From Megasphaera massiliensis (GTDB lineage: Bacteria > Bacillota > Negativicutes > Veillonellales > Megasphaeraceae), in contig NZ_HF954537.1 in NCBI RefSeq assembly GCF_000455225.1, forward strand, positions 921,070-985,069: a stretch of DNA of 64,000 bases, given 5' to 3'. Each line of letters opens with the position of its first letter. Position 1 is the first letter of the stretch. A program made the translations under genes and the position numbers. This document shows positions 55,426 to 64,000 of this stretch, piece by piece. Under the pieces are notes generated by a model that saw only the letters and a list, made by a program, of their open reading frames with translations, did no database searches and was not told where the DNA came from.

Positions 55426-58347
55426 TTAGTCGGGAAGGGAAACGAGGTTCGTAAACAGGTCTTTTTCCTGGCGAATCGTCGCTTCACTGCCCATGACGCA
55501 CAGGTTATCATCCTTCATGACCGCTTCGATGAGCGGAGAAAGGGCCTTAATATCGGCTGCCGTCGTCGCCAGGAGCTGATCGCGGCGAGCCTGGGCGACT
55601 TCGTCCGTCGTCCCCGTAAAGTAACGGGTCATGGCTTTTTCACCGCGAAGGGACGGCGTCAAAGGCACATCGATGCGGCTCAGCGTACCGATGACGTATT
55701 TCGTCATTTCCCGGTCCGATACGTCAAAGGTCTTTAAGTAGTCCGCCAAGCCGTCATAGGCTTCGACGCTAGAACGCAGATTCGGGTCCCGGTAAGAGCA
55801 AAATACCATGTCGCCGTTGTCATAGAAACGAGTGAAAGCACCGTAGGCCCCTCCCTGAACGCGAACCTTGGTCCATAAATAGCCGTACTGGAGAATCGTA
55901 TCGAGGACCATCAGCGCCCCGGTATAGTCGTAGCCGTGGCCGCGGAAGTTGCCGCCTTTGGCGACATACTGGACCGTGCCGCTGGTCATGATGCCTTCGT
56001 TCTTCGCCGTAAGGCCGAAGTCGCAAAGACCGGTCCGCTTTTCTCCCTGCGGCAGGGCTTCTGTCCAGCGAGCCGCACTGGCCTTAGCACCATTCCAATC
56101 GCTGTCACTGGCCGTCATTTCTAAGGTCAGGGCCGAGCGGCTGAAGATTTTTTTCATGAGGGCTGCCAATTTCCCGCCGATTTCATCGGCATCGGTCTTG
56201 ATGCGTTTGGCAATGTCCGTAATGAATTCATAGTACGAGAATTCTCCGGCATCGCAGAACGCTTCGACAGGTGATACGTAGGACAGGACGCGGTGCATGA
56301 CGATCGTATGGCCGCGGCGGAAGGTATCCATATCCCAGCCGGCCTTGATTTCATCGACCAGTTCGATCAAGCGTTCCTGGTTGGTAAAGACCGTTTCCAA
56401 GGAGATTTCCCGTAAGAGGTCGATCAATTTATCGAAATTGAGGGCCAAGCCCTTGGCTTTGATCCGGAATACGGGCGTATAATCGCTGTTGTCTAAACGA
56501 TTGGAATAGGCCGACACGCTGTAGCCGATGCCGCCGGTGTAGAGGTCGATGAGGGACGCCAGTTCGCCGTACGTATGGGACTTGGTGTCTATATCACCGA
56601 GGATGTCGCTCAAAAGGTAGGCGTAGGAAATTTCTTCCCGCGTCAGGCCGTGAAGGTCGAAGTAGGCATTGACGTAGGTAATGCCGTTCGTGTTGTCCGG
56701 TACATGGCACAAGGTCACGTCGCCGAGCTGTTCCTCATGCATGACCACCGTATCGACTTTCTTTTCAAGATCATCACGTGATAAGGTCGGAATCGATTCC
56801 AGGGCTTCCGGCGAATCGGGCGTCGCCTGGCGCTGTTTCAACGCTTCCGATTCGGCGACGATGGCATCGATTTCTTCTTTCGTAAGGGACGCTTTATAGG
56901 CTGCCAGTTTTTCGGCTAAGGCTTTATCGTGTTTTTCCGTCAGGCCCGGTTCCGGTACCAGCGATACCAATGCGTAGTAGGCATTATCGAGGATGTAACG
57001 CTGGATCAAGTCTTCAAAGTAACCAGTGTCAATGCCCTTACGGAGGACGTCGAGAGATTTTTCATAGGACAAGGCTTCTAAAGGATCGAGATCATAGAGC
57101 CAGGTATCCATGCAGCGGATGGCATAGATAAGGCCCTTAGGACGGCCGGCAAAATCGGCTTCACGGAGGGTGAATTCCGTCCGGTTCAAGGCCCCGGTCA
57201 AAAGCGTCTTGTCGAGACCGCCTTTGACCATGCGGCGCAAAACGTCGGTGACGATAGGCATGATTTTATCCTGCTTATCCGGGTCAGAGCCGTTGACAGA
57301 GATGCTCCACAAGGGCTGGAGGATGCCATCCTGGAAGTCCCCGGAAATGTCCTTCCCAAGACCGGCGTCGACGAGAGCCTTCTTAAGAGGCGCAGCCGGC
57401 GACTGGAGAAGGACATAAGTCAGGACTTTAAAAGCCAGGGCCACCGTCGGGTCGAGGGCCTGGTCGATGACGTAGGTCAGGCTGTGCAGGGTCTTGTGTT
57501 CCGTCTTTTCCCCGGAGGCAATGCCATAGGGATAGGACTTTACGGCGCTGCCCGGGAAGGCCTGACGGCCAATGGTCGAATCGACGTCCTGGAGGCGGAA
57601 TTTGCTCAAGTATTCCCCATCGATGAAGGCCAGGGTCTGGTCGATGTCCATATCGCCGTAGAGGAAGATATAGCTGTTGGCCGGATGGTAATACGTGCCG
57701 TGGAATTTGACGAAGTCTTCCTGGGTCAGGTTAGGGATGTCGTCAGGATCGCCGCCCGATTCAACGCCATAGGTCGTATCGGGGAAGAGGTTTTCCATGA
57801 CGTGCCGTTCGAGCTGAGAGTCCGGAGACGAAAAGACGCCTTTCATTTCATTATAGACGACGCCGCGATAAATGAGGTCGCTGTCGGCCGAATCGAGGTG
57901 GTAATGCCAGCCTTCCTGCATCAAGACCTGTTTGTCCTTCAGCATATTCGGGAAGAAGACCGCATCCAAGTAGACGTCCATCAAATTCTTGAAGTCGGCC
58001 GCATTGCGGCTGGCAACGGGATACATGGTCTTATCGGGGAAGGTCATGGCGTTGAGGAAGGTGTTGAGCGAGCCTTTGACCAGTTCGACGAAGGGTTCCT
58101 TCAAAGGGAATTTCCGGGAGCCGCAAAGAACAGAGTGCTCGCAGATATGGGGCACACCGGTGCTGTCCGACGGCGTCGTACGGAAGGAGATGGAAAAGAC
58201 CTTATTGTCGTCGTCATTTTCGATGTAAAGCAGGCGGGCACCGGACTGGTCGTGGTGCAGTTCATAAGCCTGGCTGTGGAGTTCCGGAACGTACTGCGAA
58301 CGCTCAACGGTAAAGCCGTGAATCTTCTGTTTTTCTTGTAACTTCAT
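55426..58347 (-). CDS. M16C family zinc metallopeptidase (presequence-protease/insulinase type)
   Basis: 973 residues. The inverted zinc motif HICEH (His67, Glu70, His71) is followed by the distal glutamate region NEMKGVFSSPDSQLERHVMENLFPDTTYGVESGGDP. The protein consists of two homologous halves joined by a helical hairpin, as in mitochondrial PreP/Cym1; the M16C-associated domain covers about 450-720. These enzymes digest unstructured peptides inside a closed chamber. There is no signal peptide, so it is probably cytoplasmic. AAGGAG lies 9 nt before the ATG. It sits upstream of gluQRS. Confidence 0.92.
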   Translation of the reverse strand: MKLQEKQKIHGFTVERSQYVPELHSQAYELHHDQSGARLLYIENDDDNKVFSISFRTTPSDSTGVPHICEHSVLCGSRKFPLKEPFVELVKGSLNTFLNAMTFPDKTMYPVASRNAADFKNLMDVYLDAVFFPNMLKDKQVLMQEGWHYHLDSADSDLIYRGVVYNEMKGVFSSPDSQLERHVMENLFPDTTYGVESGGDPDDIPNLTQEDFVKFHGTYYHPANSYIFLYGDMDIDQTLAFIDGEYLSKFRLQDVDSTIGRQAFPGSAVKSYPYGIASGEKTEHKTLHSLTYVIDQALDPTVALAFKVLTYVLLQSPAAPLKKALVDAGLGKDISGDFQDGILQPLWSISVNGSDPDKQDKIMPIVTDVLRRMVKGGLDKTLLTGALNRTEFTLREADFAGRPKGLIYAIRCMDTWLYDLDPLEALSYEKSLDVLRKGIDTGYFEDLIQRYILDNAYYALVSLVPEPGLTEKHDKALAEKLAAYKASLTKEEIDAIVAESEALKQRQATPDSPEALESIPTLSRDDLEKKVDTVVMHEEQLGDVTLCHVPDNTNGITYVNAYFDLHGLTREEISYAYLLSDILGDIDTKSHTYGELASLIDLYTGGIGYSVSAYSNRLDNSDYTPVFRIKAKGLALNFDKLIDLLREISLETVFTNQERLIELVDEIKAGWDMDTFRRGHTIVMHRVLSYVSPVEAFCDAGEFSYYEFITDIAKRIKTDADEIGGKLAALMKKIFSRSALTLEMTASDSDWNGAKASAARWTEALPQGEKRTGLCDFGLTAKNEGIMTSGTVQYVAKGGNFRGHGYDYTGALMVLDTILQYGYLWTKVRVQGGAYGAFTRFYDNGDMVFCSYRDPNLRSSVEAYDGLADYLKTFDVSDREMTKYVIGTLSRIDVPLTPSLRGEKAMTRYFTGTTDEVAQARRDQLLATTAADIKALSPLIEAVMKDDNLCVMGSEATIRQEKDLFTNLVSLPD

Positions 58348-58449
58348 AAAAAAACGCTCCTTATCATCATATATTTTACATATTATAGCTTACATAAATC
58401 AGTATATGTTTATAGGTTGCGGCGTCTTAAAGCAATCACCGCGAATGAG

Positions 58450-59097
58450 TCAATCGGAAAGCAGCAGGGCGCCGAGATCCTCTACGGTTTCGGCGATGTA
58501 GTCCGGGCCGTATTCCTTTCGTTCGGCCGGATTACCGTAGCCATAAACGGCGTAAATGACGGGAAGTCCCAATTCATGGGCGCCGATGATGTCGAATTTA
58601 CGGTCGCCGACCATGACGGCTTCCCCTTTTTCAAAGGAACCGATGCCCTTCAAAATCCGTTTCATGACGTCAGCCTTCGTATCGGTACCGCCAACAGCAG
58701 GCCCGGCAATGGCTTCTAAGTACGGCGCCAGTCCGAATTTTTCACAGATGGCTTCGGCGTGGACCTGGGGCTTCGACGTCGCCACAAAAGAACGAATGCC
58801 CTTTTCCCTTAGTTTCTTTAATAAAGGAACGATGCCTTCAAATGCGCGGTTTTCAAACTTGCCAATCGTGCTGTATCGTTCCTGAAAAAAGGAATAGGCC
58901 TGACGGGCCTTTTCCGGCTCAAAACCGTAGTAGTCTTCAAAGGTATCTAAGAGCGGCGGACCAACGATGACGTGCGGGTCGAGGCGGCCTTCGGACGAAA
59001 TGCCCATCTTTTCTAAGGCATAGGCCACGGAATTAAGGATGCCCTCTTTGGAATCGGTCAAGGTTCCATCGAGATCGAATAAGACGTATTTATACAT
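58450..59097 (-). CDS. HAD-superfamily phosphatase (Gph/PGP-like)
   Basis: 215 residues. Motif I is FDLDGTLTDSKEGI at residue 7, motif II VATSKP, motif III lysine in the GPAVGGTDTKADVMKRIL region, and motif IV MVGDRKFDIIGAHELG. The alpha-helical cap (about 18-85) is of subclass I, as in phosphoglycolate phosphatase and 5'-nucleotidase-like enzymes. Substrate uncertain. AGGAG lies 8 nt before the ATG. Confidence 0.88.
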   Translation of the reverse strand: MYKYVLFDLDGTLTDSKEGILNSVAYALEKMGISSEGRLDPHVIVGPPLLDTFEDYYGFEPEKARQAYSFFQERYSTIGKFENRAFEGIVPLLKKLREKGIRSFVATSKPQVHAEAICEKFGLAPYLEAIAGPAVGGTDTKADVMKRILKGIGSFEKGEAVMVGDRKFDIIGAHELGLPVIYAVYGYGNPAERKEYGPDYIAETVEDLGALLLSD

Positions 59098-59432
59098 TAG
59101 CTATACTCCTGAAATCTATACTTATTGTGTACGCTATCTATTTTAGCGTGCTTTACTAATATTTGCAAACCTGAACCGCCTACAACTAACACCGCATTTT
59201 TCCCATTTCACGGTGATGCCTCTTTAAAGCAGCAGAGATGTACGTTTCCACCGTTTCATATCCTGGCCGAAGTCGCCATATTCCTTATTTCTCTTGGTAA
59301 ATCATTTCGTATTACGTTCTTTTTAGTACAATATTGACCATTTTCGTACACTTATGCTATAATGCATTTAGCAATAACAAAGAACAATTTTTATTTAAAT
59401 TAAGAAATTATACGAAAAGGGAGTGTTAATTC
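59098..59432. other. Divergent intergenic region
   Basis: 335 bases between the HAD gene (-) and the aldehyde dehydrogenase gene (+). The right half holds the + strand promoter at 59334-59363 and a 5' leader of about 60 nt. The left half should contain a minus-strand promoter for the HAD gene, but I see no convincing one. A short + strand open frame at 59125-59337 has no recognisable product. Confidence 0.5.
59334..59363 (+). promoter_or_regulatory. Sigma-A promoter of the aldehyde dehydrogenase gene
   Basis: TTGACC (59334-59339), 18-nt spacer, TATAAT (59358-59363). The leader is about 63 nt and ends with AAGGGAGTG 7 nt before the ATG. Confidence 0.8.
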
Positions 59433-60911
59433 ATGGAAAATGCTATTCGCTCATCTTACGACCTCTATATTAACGGCAAATGGGTTCCCGCCAGCGACGG
59501 CGCAACCTTCAAAGCCTTCAATCCTTCTAACGGTGAACAATTATCGGTCTGCGCCGAAGCTACGAAAGAAGACGTCGACGCTGCCGTCCGCGCCGCCGAA
59601 GCTGCTTTCCCGGCTTGGAAAAAAGTATCGCCCATCGACCGTCAGAATATCCTCTTGAAAATCGCTGATGTTATCGACCAGAACGCCGATAAATTAGCTC
59701 TCATCGAATCCCTCGACAACGGCAAACCGATTCGTGAAACGAGAAACATCGACATTCCTTACAGTGCCGACCACTTCCGTTACTTCGCCGCCGTCCTCCG
59801 CGACGAAGAAGGCCGCGTTTCGAGCCTCGATGAAAACATGATGAGTATCGTCATCCATGAACCGATCGGTGTCGTCGGCCAGGTCATCCCTTGGAACTTC
59901 CCCTTCCTCATGGGTGCTTGGAAACTGGCTCCGGCCTTAGCTGCGGGCTGCACGATCGTCCTCAAACCGTCGAGCTCGACATCTCTCAGCCTCCTCGAAT
60001 TGATGCACCTCTTAGAAGGCGTCCTGCCTGCCGGTGTCGTCAACATCATTACCGGCAAGGGCTCCCGCTCCGGCCAGTACCTCCTCGACCATCCGGACAT
60101 CCAGAAATTGGCTTTCACAGGCTCGACAGAAATCGGCCGCGACGTCTACAAGGCCGCTCAGGAAAAACTGATTCCGGCTACCCTTGAACTGGGCGGCAAA
60201 TCGGCCAACATCTTCTTTGAAGACTGCAAATGGGACATGGCTATGGAAGGCGCCGAATTCGGTATCCTCTTCAACCAGGGCCAGGTCTGCAGCGCCGGTT
60301 CCCGTATCTTCGTACAGCGCAGCATTTACGACAAATTCGTAAATGAACTGGCTGAACGCTTCAACCGCGTCAAAGTCGGTCTGCCTTGGCTGAAAGAAAC
60401 GCAGATGGGCGCTCAAGTCGACGAACGTCAGCTCGAAAAGATTTTGAGCTACATCGAAATCGGCAAAAAAGAAGGAGCTCGCTTGGTATGCGGCGGTGAA
60501 AAGATCACCACTGACGGCCTCGAAAAGGGCAACTTCATCCGTCCGACCATCTTCGCTGACGCCAAGAACGACACGCGCATCGCCCAGGAAGAAATCTTCG
60601 GGCCCGTCGTCGTCATCATCCCCTTCGATACGGAAGAAGAAGTCATCGATATGGCTAATGACAGCATCTACGGTCTCGGCGGCGCCGTATGGACCCGCGA
60701 CATCAACCGTGCTCTGCGCGTAGCCAAAGGCGTACAGACGGGCCGTATGTGGGTCAACACCTACAATGCCCTGCCGGCCGGCGCTCCTTTCGGCGGCTAC
60801 AAACTCTCCGGTATCGGCCGTGAAACGGATAGATCGACGATGTACCACTACATGCAGACCAAGAACATCCTCATCAACTTCTCGGAAAAACCGAACGGCT
60901 ATTACGAATAA
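59433..60911 (+). CDS. NAD(P)-dependent aldehyde dehydrogenase
   Basis: 492 residues, the standard ALDH length. The cofactor fold includes VIPWNFPFLMGAWKLAPALAAG and FTGSTEIGR; Glu252 is in LELGGKS and the nucleophile is Cys286 in NQGQVCSAGSR, 34 residues apart as in the family. EIFGPVVVI and PFGGYKLSGIGRE follow. It oxidises an aldehyde to the acid in the cytoplasm; acetaldehyde or a related short aldehyde is likely but not proven. It is the first + strand gene in the window and has its own promoter. The codons are C-rich at third positions, which fits high expression. Confidence 0.95.
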   Translation: MENAIRSSYDLYINGKWVPASDGATFKAFNPSNGEQLSVCAEATKEDVDAAVRAAEAAFPAWKKVSPIDRQNILLKIADVIDQNADKLALIESLDNGKPIRETRNIDIPYSADHFRYFAAVLRDEEGRVSSLDENMMSIVIHEPIGVVGQVIPWNFPFLMGAWKLAPALAAGCTIVLKPSSSTSLSLLELMHLLEGVLPAGVVNIITGKGSRSGQYLLDHPDIQKLAFTGSTEIGRDVYKAAQEKLIPATLELGGKSANIFFEDCKWDMAMEGAEFGILFNQGQVCSAGSRIFVQRSIYDKFVNELAERFNRVKVGLPWLKETQMGAQVDERQLEKILSYIEIGKKEGARLVCGGEKITTDGLEKGNFIRPTIFADAKNDTRIAQEEIFGPVVVIIPFDTEEEVIDMANDSIYGLGGAVWTRDINRALRVAKGVQTGRMWVNTYNALPAGAPFGGYKLSGIGRETDRSTMYHYMQTKNILINFSEKPNGYYE

Positions 60912-60940
60912 TACTCCGCCCGCTCATTTCCTATCATAAA

Positions 60941-60996
60941 TTGACAAAAACCTCCTTTCTTCATATAATACAGTATTGTGAAGAAAGGAGGTTTTT
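60941..60996 (+). promoter_or_regulatory. Composite element: 18-bp inverted repeat overlapping promoter, terminator and RBS
   Basis: AAAAACCTCCTTTCTTCA (60946-60963) and TGAAGAAAGGAGGTTTTT (60979-60996) are perfect complements. The right arm contains the GGAGG of the exonuclease gene and ends in T5. A consensus promoter, TTGACA (60941-60946), 17-nt spacer, TATAAT (60964-60969), overlaps the left arm and loop. Read-through RNA from the aldehyde dehydrogenase would form the full hairpin, terminate or hide the RBS; RNA started at this promoter (about 60976) lacks the left arm and leaves the RBS open. Confidence 0.85.
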
Positions 60997-60998
60997 CC

Positions 60999-61634
60999 AT
61001 GAAAAAGATGCTGTCCAAAAAAGAAAAGGCCCGCCGACAAAGCATCCGCCTGTCGCCGGCCATCAAAAAAACGATCCGGACGCTCGACCCGGCCCGCATC
61101 CTGACCCTCGACTTAGAGACGACAGGACTTACGGCAGACGCCGAAATCATTCAGCTTTCCATCATGAACGGTTTCGGTCAGGTTCTCTTGAACCGCTATT
61201 TCAGACCCATCCATACGGAGCGATGGGACGAAGCGATGGAAGTCAATCACATCACGCCGGAACAAGTAGCCCACGAAGATCCTTTCATCCTCTGGGCCGA
61301 TGAAGTCAGCCGTCTTTTCATGGACGCAGACCTCATCGTCGGCTACGGTACCTTTAACGATATCGAGCGCCTGTATGAATCGGGCGTCGTCCTGCCCGAC
61401 CGCGATATCTACCTCGATCTGGCCGAAGCCTTCTCCCTCATCCATTATAAGGAAACGAAGACCATTACCTATACCAAGCTTCGAAACTGTGCCGCCTATT
61501 ACGGCTATGACAGCCGCCGCAGTTGGCACGATAGCCTGACCGATACGGACGCCACGCTGTTTTGTTTCCACCATATGCTGGAAGATGACCGGGCCATCTT
61601 TAAAAAACGCCGTTACCCGCAGCTCTGCGGATAA
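60999..61634 (+). CDS. DEDDh-type 3'-5' exonuclease (DnaQ-like)
   Basis: 211 residues from the ATG at 60999 (MKKMLSKKEKARRQ), 7 nt after GGAGG. The exonuclease motif I is LTLDLETTGL (Asp, Glu), motif II is around VGYGTFNDIERL, and motif III is SWHDSLTDTDATL, where His-x4-Asp defines the DEDDh group. A basic N-terminal 40 residues may bind nucleic acid. The family includes DNA polymerase III epsilon proofreading subunits and RNase T; the specific role is unknown. Its expression is tied to the inverted repeat at 60946-60996. Confidence 0.88.
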   Translation: MKKMLSKKEKARRQSIRLSPAIKKTIRTLDPARILTLDLETTGLTADAEIIQLSIMNGFGQVLLNRYFRPIHTERWDEAMEVNHITPEQVAHEDPFILWADEVSRLFMDADLIVGYGTFNDIERLYESGVVLPDRDIYLDLAEAFSLIHYKETKTITYTKLRNCAAYYGYDSRRSWHDSLTDTDATLFCFHHMLEDDRAIFKKRRYPQLCG

Positions 61635-61643
61635 CGGCGTTTT
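61602..61643. terminator. Bidirectional terminator between exonuclease and queE
   Basis: AAAACGCCGTTA (61604-61615) and TAACGGCGTTTT (61632-61643) plus an inner CCGCAG/CTGCGG give a long stem. It includes the last codons and stop of the exonuclease. T-runs occur on both strands, so it serves the converging queE transcript too. Confidence 0.88.
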
Positions 61644-61655
61644 GTCGTTTTGCAA

Positions 61656-62288
61656 TTATACTCCTCGCAATTGAGGATCCCAAATGATCTTGTGGAGCTG
61701 AATCTGAAGGTGCCAGTCGGTCAGCTCGTGTTCCTTCATAAAGTCGACGATCTGCGCCGGCTCAATCTCTCCGAAGACGGCACCGACGTAGACGGCACAC
61801 TTCGGCTGATAGCGTTCATAGACGGCCAGGGCCTGGTTGAGGTCGGCTTCATCGCCGACGACGAACTTCAGGACGTCCTGAGGACGGAGCTTTTCAAAAT
61901 TCTCTTCCAGCATCCGGCCGGCCATGTCCGACGAGAGGCTCTTATAGTCGACGGTAAACCAGACATGGTCGTATTTGAAGTAAGGCTCGATGTCGACGCT
62001 GCCATTCGTTTCGATATTGACGCTGTGCCCTTTTAGGGCCGCCAACAGAGCATGGACGTCCTGACAGAGCGGTTCCCCACCGGTCAGGGTGACGTTGGGG
62101 TACGAGACCTGCCTTACAATGTCGTCGACGTCCATTTCCTTCCCTTCCGAAAAGGCATAGGTCGTATCGCAGTAAGAACAACGCAGGTTACAGCCACAGA
62201 GGCGGATGAAGGTGGCCAGCTGACCGGCCTTCTTCCCTTCCCCGTCGATGCTGTCGAAAATCTCATTGACGCAGAGACTATACTTCAT
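61656..62288 (-). CDS. queE: 7-carboxy-7-deazaguanine synthase
   Basis: 210 residues from the ATG at 62288 (MKYSLCVNEIFDSIDGEG). The radical SAM cluster motif is CNLRCSYC (C-x3-C-x2-C), and the substrate region FDSIDGEGKKAGQLATFIRL matches the family. It forms the 7-deazaguanine ring from the QueD product for queuosine. The start overlaps the end of queD by 11 nt. It is the last gene of a minus-strand run from deoD. Confidence 0.94.
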   Translation of the reverse strand: MKYSLCVNEIFDSIDGEGKKAGQLATFIRLCGCNLRCSYCDTTYAFSEGKEMDVDDIVRQVSYPNVTLTGGEPLCQDVHALLAALKGHSVNIETNGSVDIEPYFKYDHVWFTVDYKSLSSDMAGRMLEENFEKLRPQDVLKFVVGDEADLNQALAVYERYQPKCAVYVGAVFGEIEPAQIVDFMKEHELTDWHLQIQLHKIIWDPQLRGV

Positions 62289-62607
62289 AGACAGCCACGT
62301 TCCCTTCGCTTTCCTGGACCTCGGCCCGGACGCAATGCGGTACAGTGTCACAAATCCACTTGGCAATGTTTTCTGCCGTCGGATTGAAATCAAAGACGTC
62401 GTTTAAATTCTGATGATCCATCTTGTGGTGGACCAGTTCTTTAATCTTTTTGAAGTCGACGACCATGCCGTTGTGATCGAGTTCTTCGGCCTGACAGGTC
62501 ACGTGGATGATCCAGTTGTGGCCATGGAGATTTTCACATTTACTGGCGTAGTCGAGGACTAAATGGTGAGATGCGGAGACTTCCAGCCGCTTGGTTACAG
62601 TATACAA
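62278..62607 (-). CDS. queD: 6-carboxytetrahydropterin synthase
   Basis: 109 residues from a TTG at 62607, which has GGGAGG 7 nt upstream; an ATG at 62631 lies before that site and is unlikely. YTVTKRLEVSASHHLVLDY carries the first zinc histidine, CENLHGHNW the catalytic Cys and two more zinc histidines, and VVDFKKIK and DHQNLND complete the family pattern. It acts on dihydroneopterin triphosphate before QueE. queC and folE are not in the window. Confidence 0.92.
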   Translation of the reverse strand: MYTVTKRLEVSASHHLVLDYASKCENLHGHNWIIHVTCQAEELDHNGMVVDFKKIKELVHHKMDHQNLNDVFDFNPTAENIAKWICDTVPHCVRAEVQESEGNVAVYEV

Positions 62608-62639
62608 ACAATTTCCTCCCTTATCGTGCATCAAAAGGC

Positions 62640-63464
62640 TTATAAGCCCAGCTTGTAGATGCGGTTGGCGTTATTAAAGAATACGTCATCCCAGTAAGCT
62701 TCAGGGATGAAACCTTTTACAAATGAAATGTAGTCGTTAACATTGGCCAGGGGCCAGTCCGTCCCGTACATGACCCGGTCATAGGCGCCGAGATACTTGA
62801 GCCAGTCCCGGAGCATGGAGATATAACCCCGCTTACTGCGCAGGAAGGCCATCATATCGGGCACCTTGCCCTCGAGGAGTCCCGACAGATCGACGGCGAC
62901 GTTGTGGTTCTTTTCCAAGACGGCAATGGCATCCTGCAAAAAGGGATTGCCGAAGTGGCACATGACCAACTGGACGTTGGGATGGCGCACGGCCGCTTCG
63001 TCGAGGGTCAGGGGATGGCTGTATTTCAACAGGGCATTGGCCGTCGCCGTCAGCCCCGTATGGATGGCGACGGGCTTATCATACTTTTCGGCCAACTCAT
63101 AAATCGGATCATACCATTCGTCGTAAACGTAGATATGGCTGTAGCCCGGATAGAGCTTGATACCGCAGCACTGACTTTTCTTTAAATTTTCTTCAACATT
63201 GGCAGCAATGCTGTCCATGTCATCTTTTCCGGTCAGGCTGTCGATGCCGATGCAGTAGCTCATGTAATCGGGATAGTTATGTTTTTTAGCATCCAAGGTC
63301 TTATTGCTCATGACGACGCCGTGGACGACGTTATTTTCGATAAAAGCTTGGTGCAGTGATTCTTCCGTATTGGTATAGCCGGCAGCCAAGGCAACCTGGT
63401 CGAAGCCGGGGAAATCGCAAAAATGGAAATGACTGTCAATCACTCGTAATTCTTTTACTTTCAT
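62640..63464 (-). CDS. TIM-barrel amidohydrolase (amidohydrolase 2 family)
   Basis: 274 residues. Metal ligands follow the family pattern: DSHFHF (His12, His14), GIKLYPGYSH, AIHTGLT, CHFGNPF and YGTDWPLANV with the catalytic Asp. Related proteins hydrolyse or decarboxylate cyclic amide or aromatic acids; the substrate here is unknown. It lies between deoD (11 nt) and queD (32 nt), so it shares their transcript and may act on a purine-derived compound, which is speculation. Confidence 0.85.
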   Translation of the reverse strand: MKVKELRVIDSHFHFCDFPGFDQVALAAGYTNTEESLHQAFIENNVVHGVVMSNKTLDAKKHNYPDYMSYCIGIDSLTGKDDMDSIAANVEENLKKSQCCGIKLYPGYSHIYVYDEWYDPIYELAEKYDKPVAIHTGLTATANALLKYSHPLTLDEAAVRHPNVQLVMCHFGNPFLQDAIAVLEKNHNVAVDLSGLLEGKVPDMMAFLRSKRGYISMLRDWLKYLGAYDRVMYGTDWPLANVNDYISFVKGFIPEAYWDDVFFNNANRIYKLGL

Positions 63465-63475
63465 TTATAGGTCCC

Positions 63476-64000
63476 TCATTCCAAAATCGCCGTTTCTAAT
63501 GCAATCTGGATCATATCATCAAAAGACGTCTGCCGTTCTTCCGGCGTGCAGGCGTCTCCGGTCAATAAGTGGTCGCTGACGGTGAACAACCCCAGTGCCT
63601 TGGCGCCAAACTTGGCCGCTGCCGTATAGAGACCGGCCGTTTCCATTTCGACGGCCATGATGCCGTACTGGGTCAGTTTTTCGTTATCGATTTCTTCATC
63701 GTAAAAACGGTCGACAGAGACGACGTTGCCGACCCGGGCCGGGACACCAAGAGCCGCTGCCTGACCATAAGCCTGGCACAAAAGGGTAAAGTCGGCTAAA
63801 GGCGCATAGTTAATCGAGCCGCCGAAAATATTGCGAATGATCGACGAATCGGTCGTCGCCCCTTGGGCCATGATGACGTCGCGAAGTTTGATATCACGGC
63901 GCATAGCACCGCAGGTACCGACGCGGATCAGCTTTTTCACACCGTAGTCCCGCATCAATTCCGTAGCATAAATGGAAATAGAAGGAATCCCCATGCCTGT
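63476..64000 (-). CDS. deoD: Purine-nucleoside phosphorylase DeoD (5' end outside window)
   Basis: At least 174 residues are visible; the family has about 235, so roughly 60 N-terminal residues lie beyond the right edge (the frame stays open to 64000). Motifs: GTCGAMRRDIKLRDVIMAQGATTDSS, GNVVSVDRFY, GIMAVEMETAGLYTAAAKFG with the ribose-binding Glu-Met-Glu, and TVSDHLLTG with the catalytic Asp. It splits purine nucleosides with phosphate in the cytoplasm for salvage. The visible internal ATG at 63994 is not the start. Confidence 0.95.
   Translation of the reverse strand, partial: TGMGIPSISIYATELMRDYGVKKLIRVGTCGAMRRDIKLRDVIMAQGATTDSSIIRNIFGGSINYAPLADFTLLCQAYGQAAALGVPARVGNVVSVDRFYDEEIDNEKLTQYGIMAVEMETAGLYTAAAKFGAKALGLFTVSDHLLTGDACTPEERQTSFDDMIQIALETAILE

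Noticed and set aside
1-64000. Insertion sequence, prophage, integron or defence system
   Set aside because: No transposase, integrase, terminal inverted repeats, restriction-modification or toxin-antitoxin genes were recognised; gene content is core metabolism, envelope and cell division.

Overview
The window looks like a chromosomal segment of a diderm Firmicute of the Negativicutes, most probably Megasphaera or a close relative in the Veillonellaceae (inference from gene content; no search was run). Firmicute-type traits are the alaS-ireB-ruvX-DUF1292 block, a phenylalanine T-box, sigma-A promoters and mraZ-rsmH-ftsL order. They sit beside outer-membrane traits: a YadA-type trimeric autotransporter, a beta-barrel protein, and a five-gene block for ADP-heptose synthesis and transfer. 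I see no mobile element, prophage, CRISPR array or rRNA. Only the aldehyde dehydrogenase and exonuclease genes (59.4-61.6 kb) are on the + strand.

Region by region. 1-12.6 kb (-): one giant repetitive trimeric autotransporter adhesin that runs off the window, interrupted by a 1-nt deletion near 8408. 12.6-13.5 kb: AT-rich non-coding DNA and a tRNA-Val. 13.6-16.5 kb: a thioredoxin-fold protein without its CxxC, an MFS transporter and a LysR regulator. 16.6-22.6 kb: DUF1292, ruvX, ireB and alaS, then an NlpC/P60 hydrolase, a membrane glycosyltransferase and trxA. 22.7-29.0 kb: the proteostasis group tig-clpP-clpX-lon-engB. 29.2-32.9 kb: pheS-pheT behind a T-box whose specifier reads UUC (Phe). 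32.9-35.0 kb: two hotdog thioesterases and an acyl-CoA dehydrogenase. 35.08-35.38 kb: an unrecognised RNA gene of about 260 nt with its own promoter and terminator. 35.4-41.5 kb: nrdR, hldE, hldD, gmhB, two family-9 glycosyltransferases and a small outer-membrane protein.

41.6-54.4 kb is the division and cell-wall cluster, transcribed mraZ-rsmH-ftsL-murE-murF-mraY-murD-murG-murC-ddl-ftsQ-ftsZ. It lacks ftsI/spoVD, ftsW and ftsA, and its murD carries two single-base indels in homopolymers, which in an essential gene suggests sequence error. 54.5-59.1 kb: gluQRS, a large M16 metallopeptidase and a HAD phosphatase. 59.4-61.6 kb: aldehyde dehydrogenase and a DEDDh exonuclease joined by an inverted repeat that overlaps terminator, promoter and ribosome-binding site. 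61.7-64 kb: queE, queD, an amidohydrolase and the 5'-truncated deoD.

The most unusual items are the orphan RNA at 35.1-35.4 kb, the mosaic giant adhesin with its frameshift and collagen-like insert, the composite element at 60.95-61.0 kb, and the cell-wall cluster missing its septal synthase pair.
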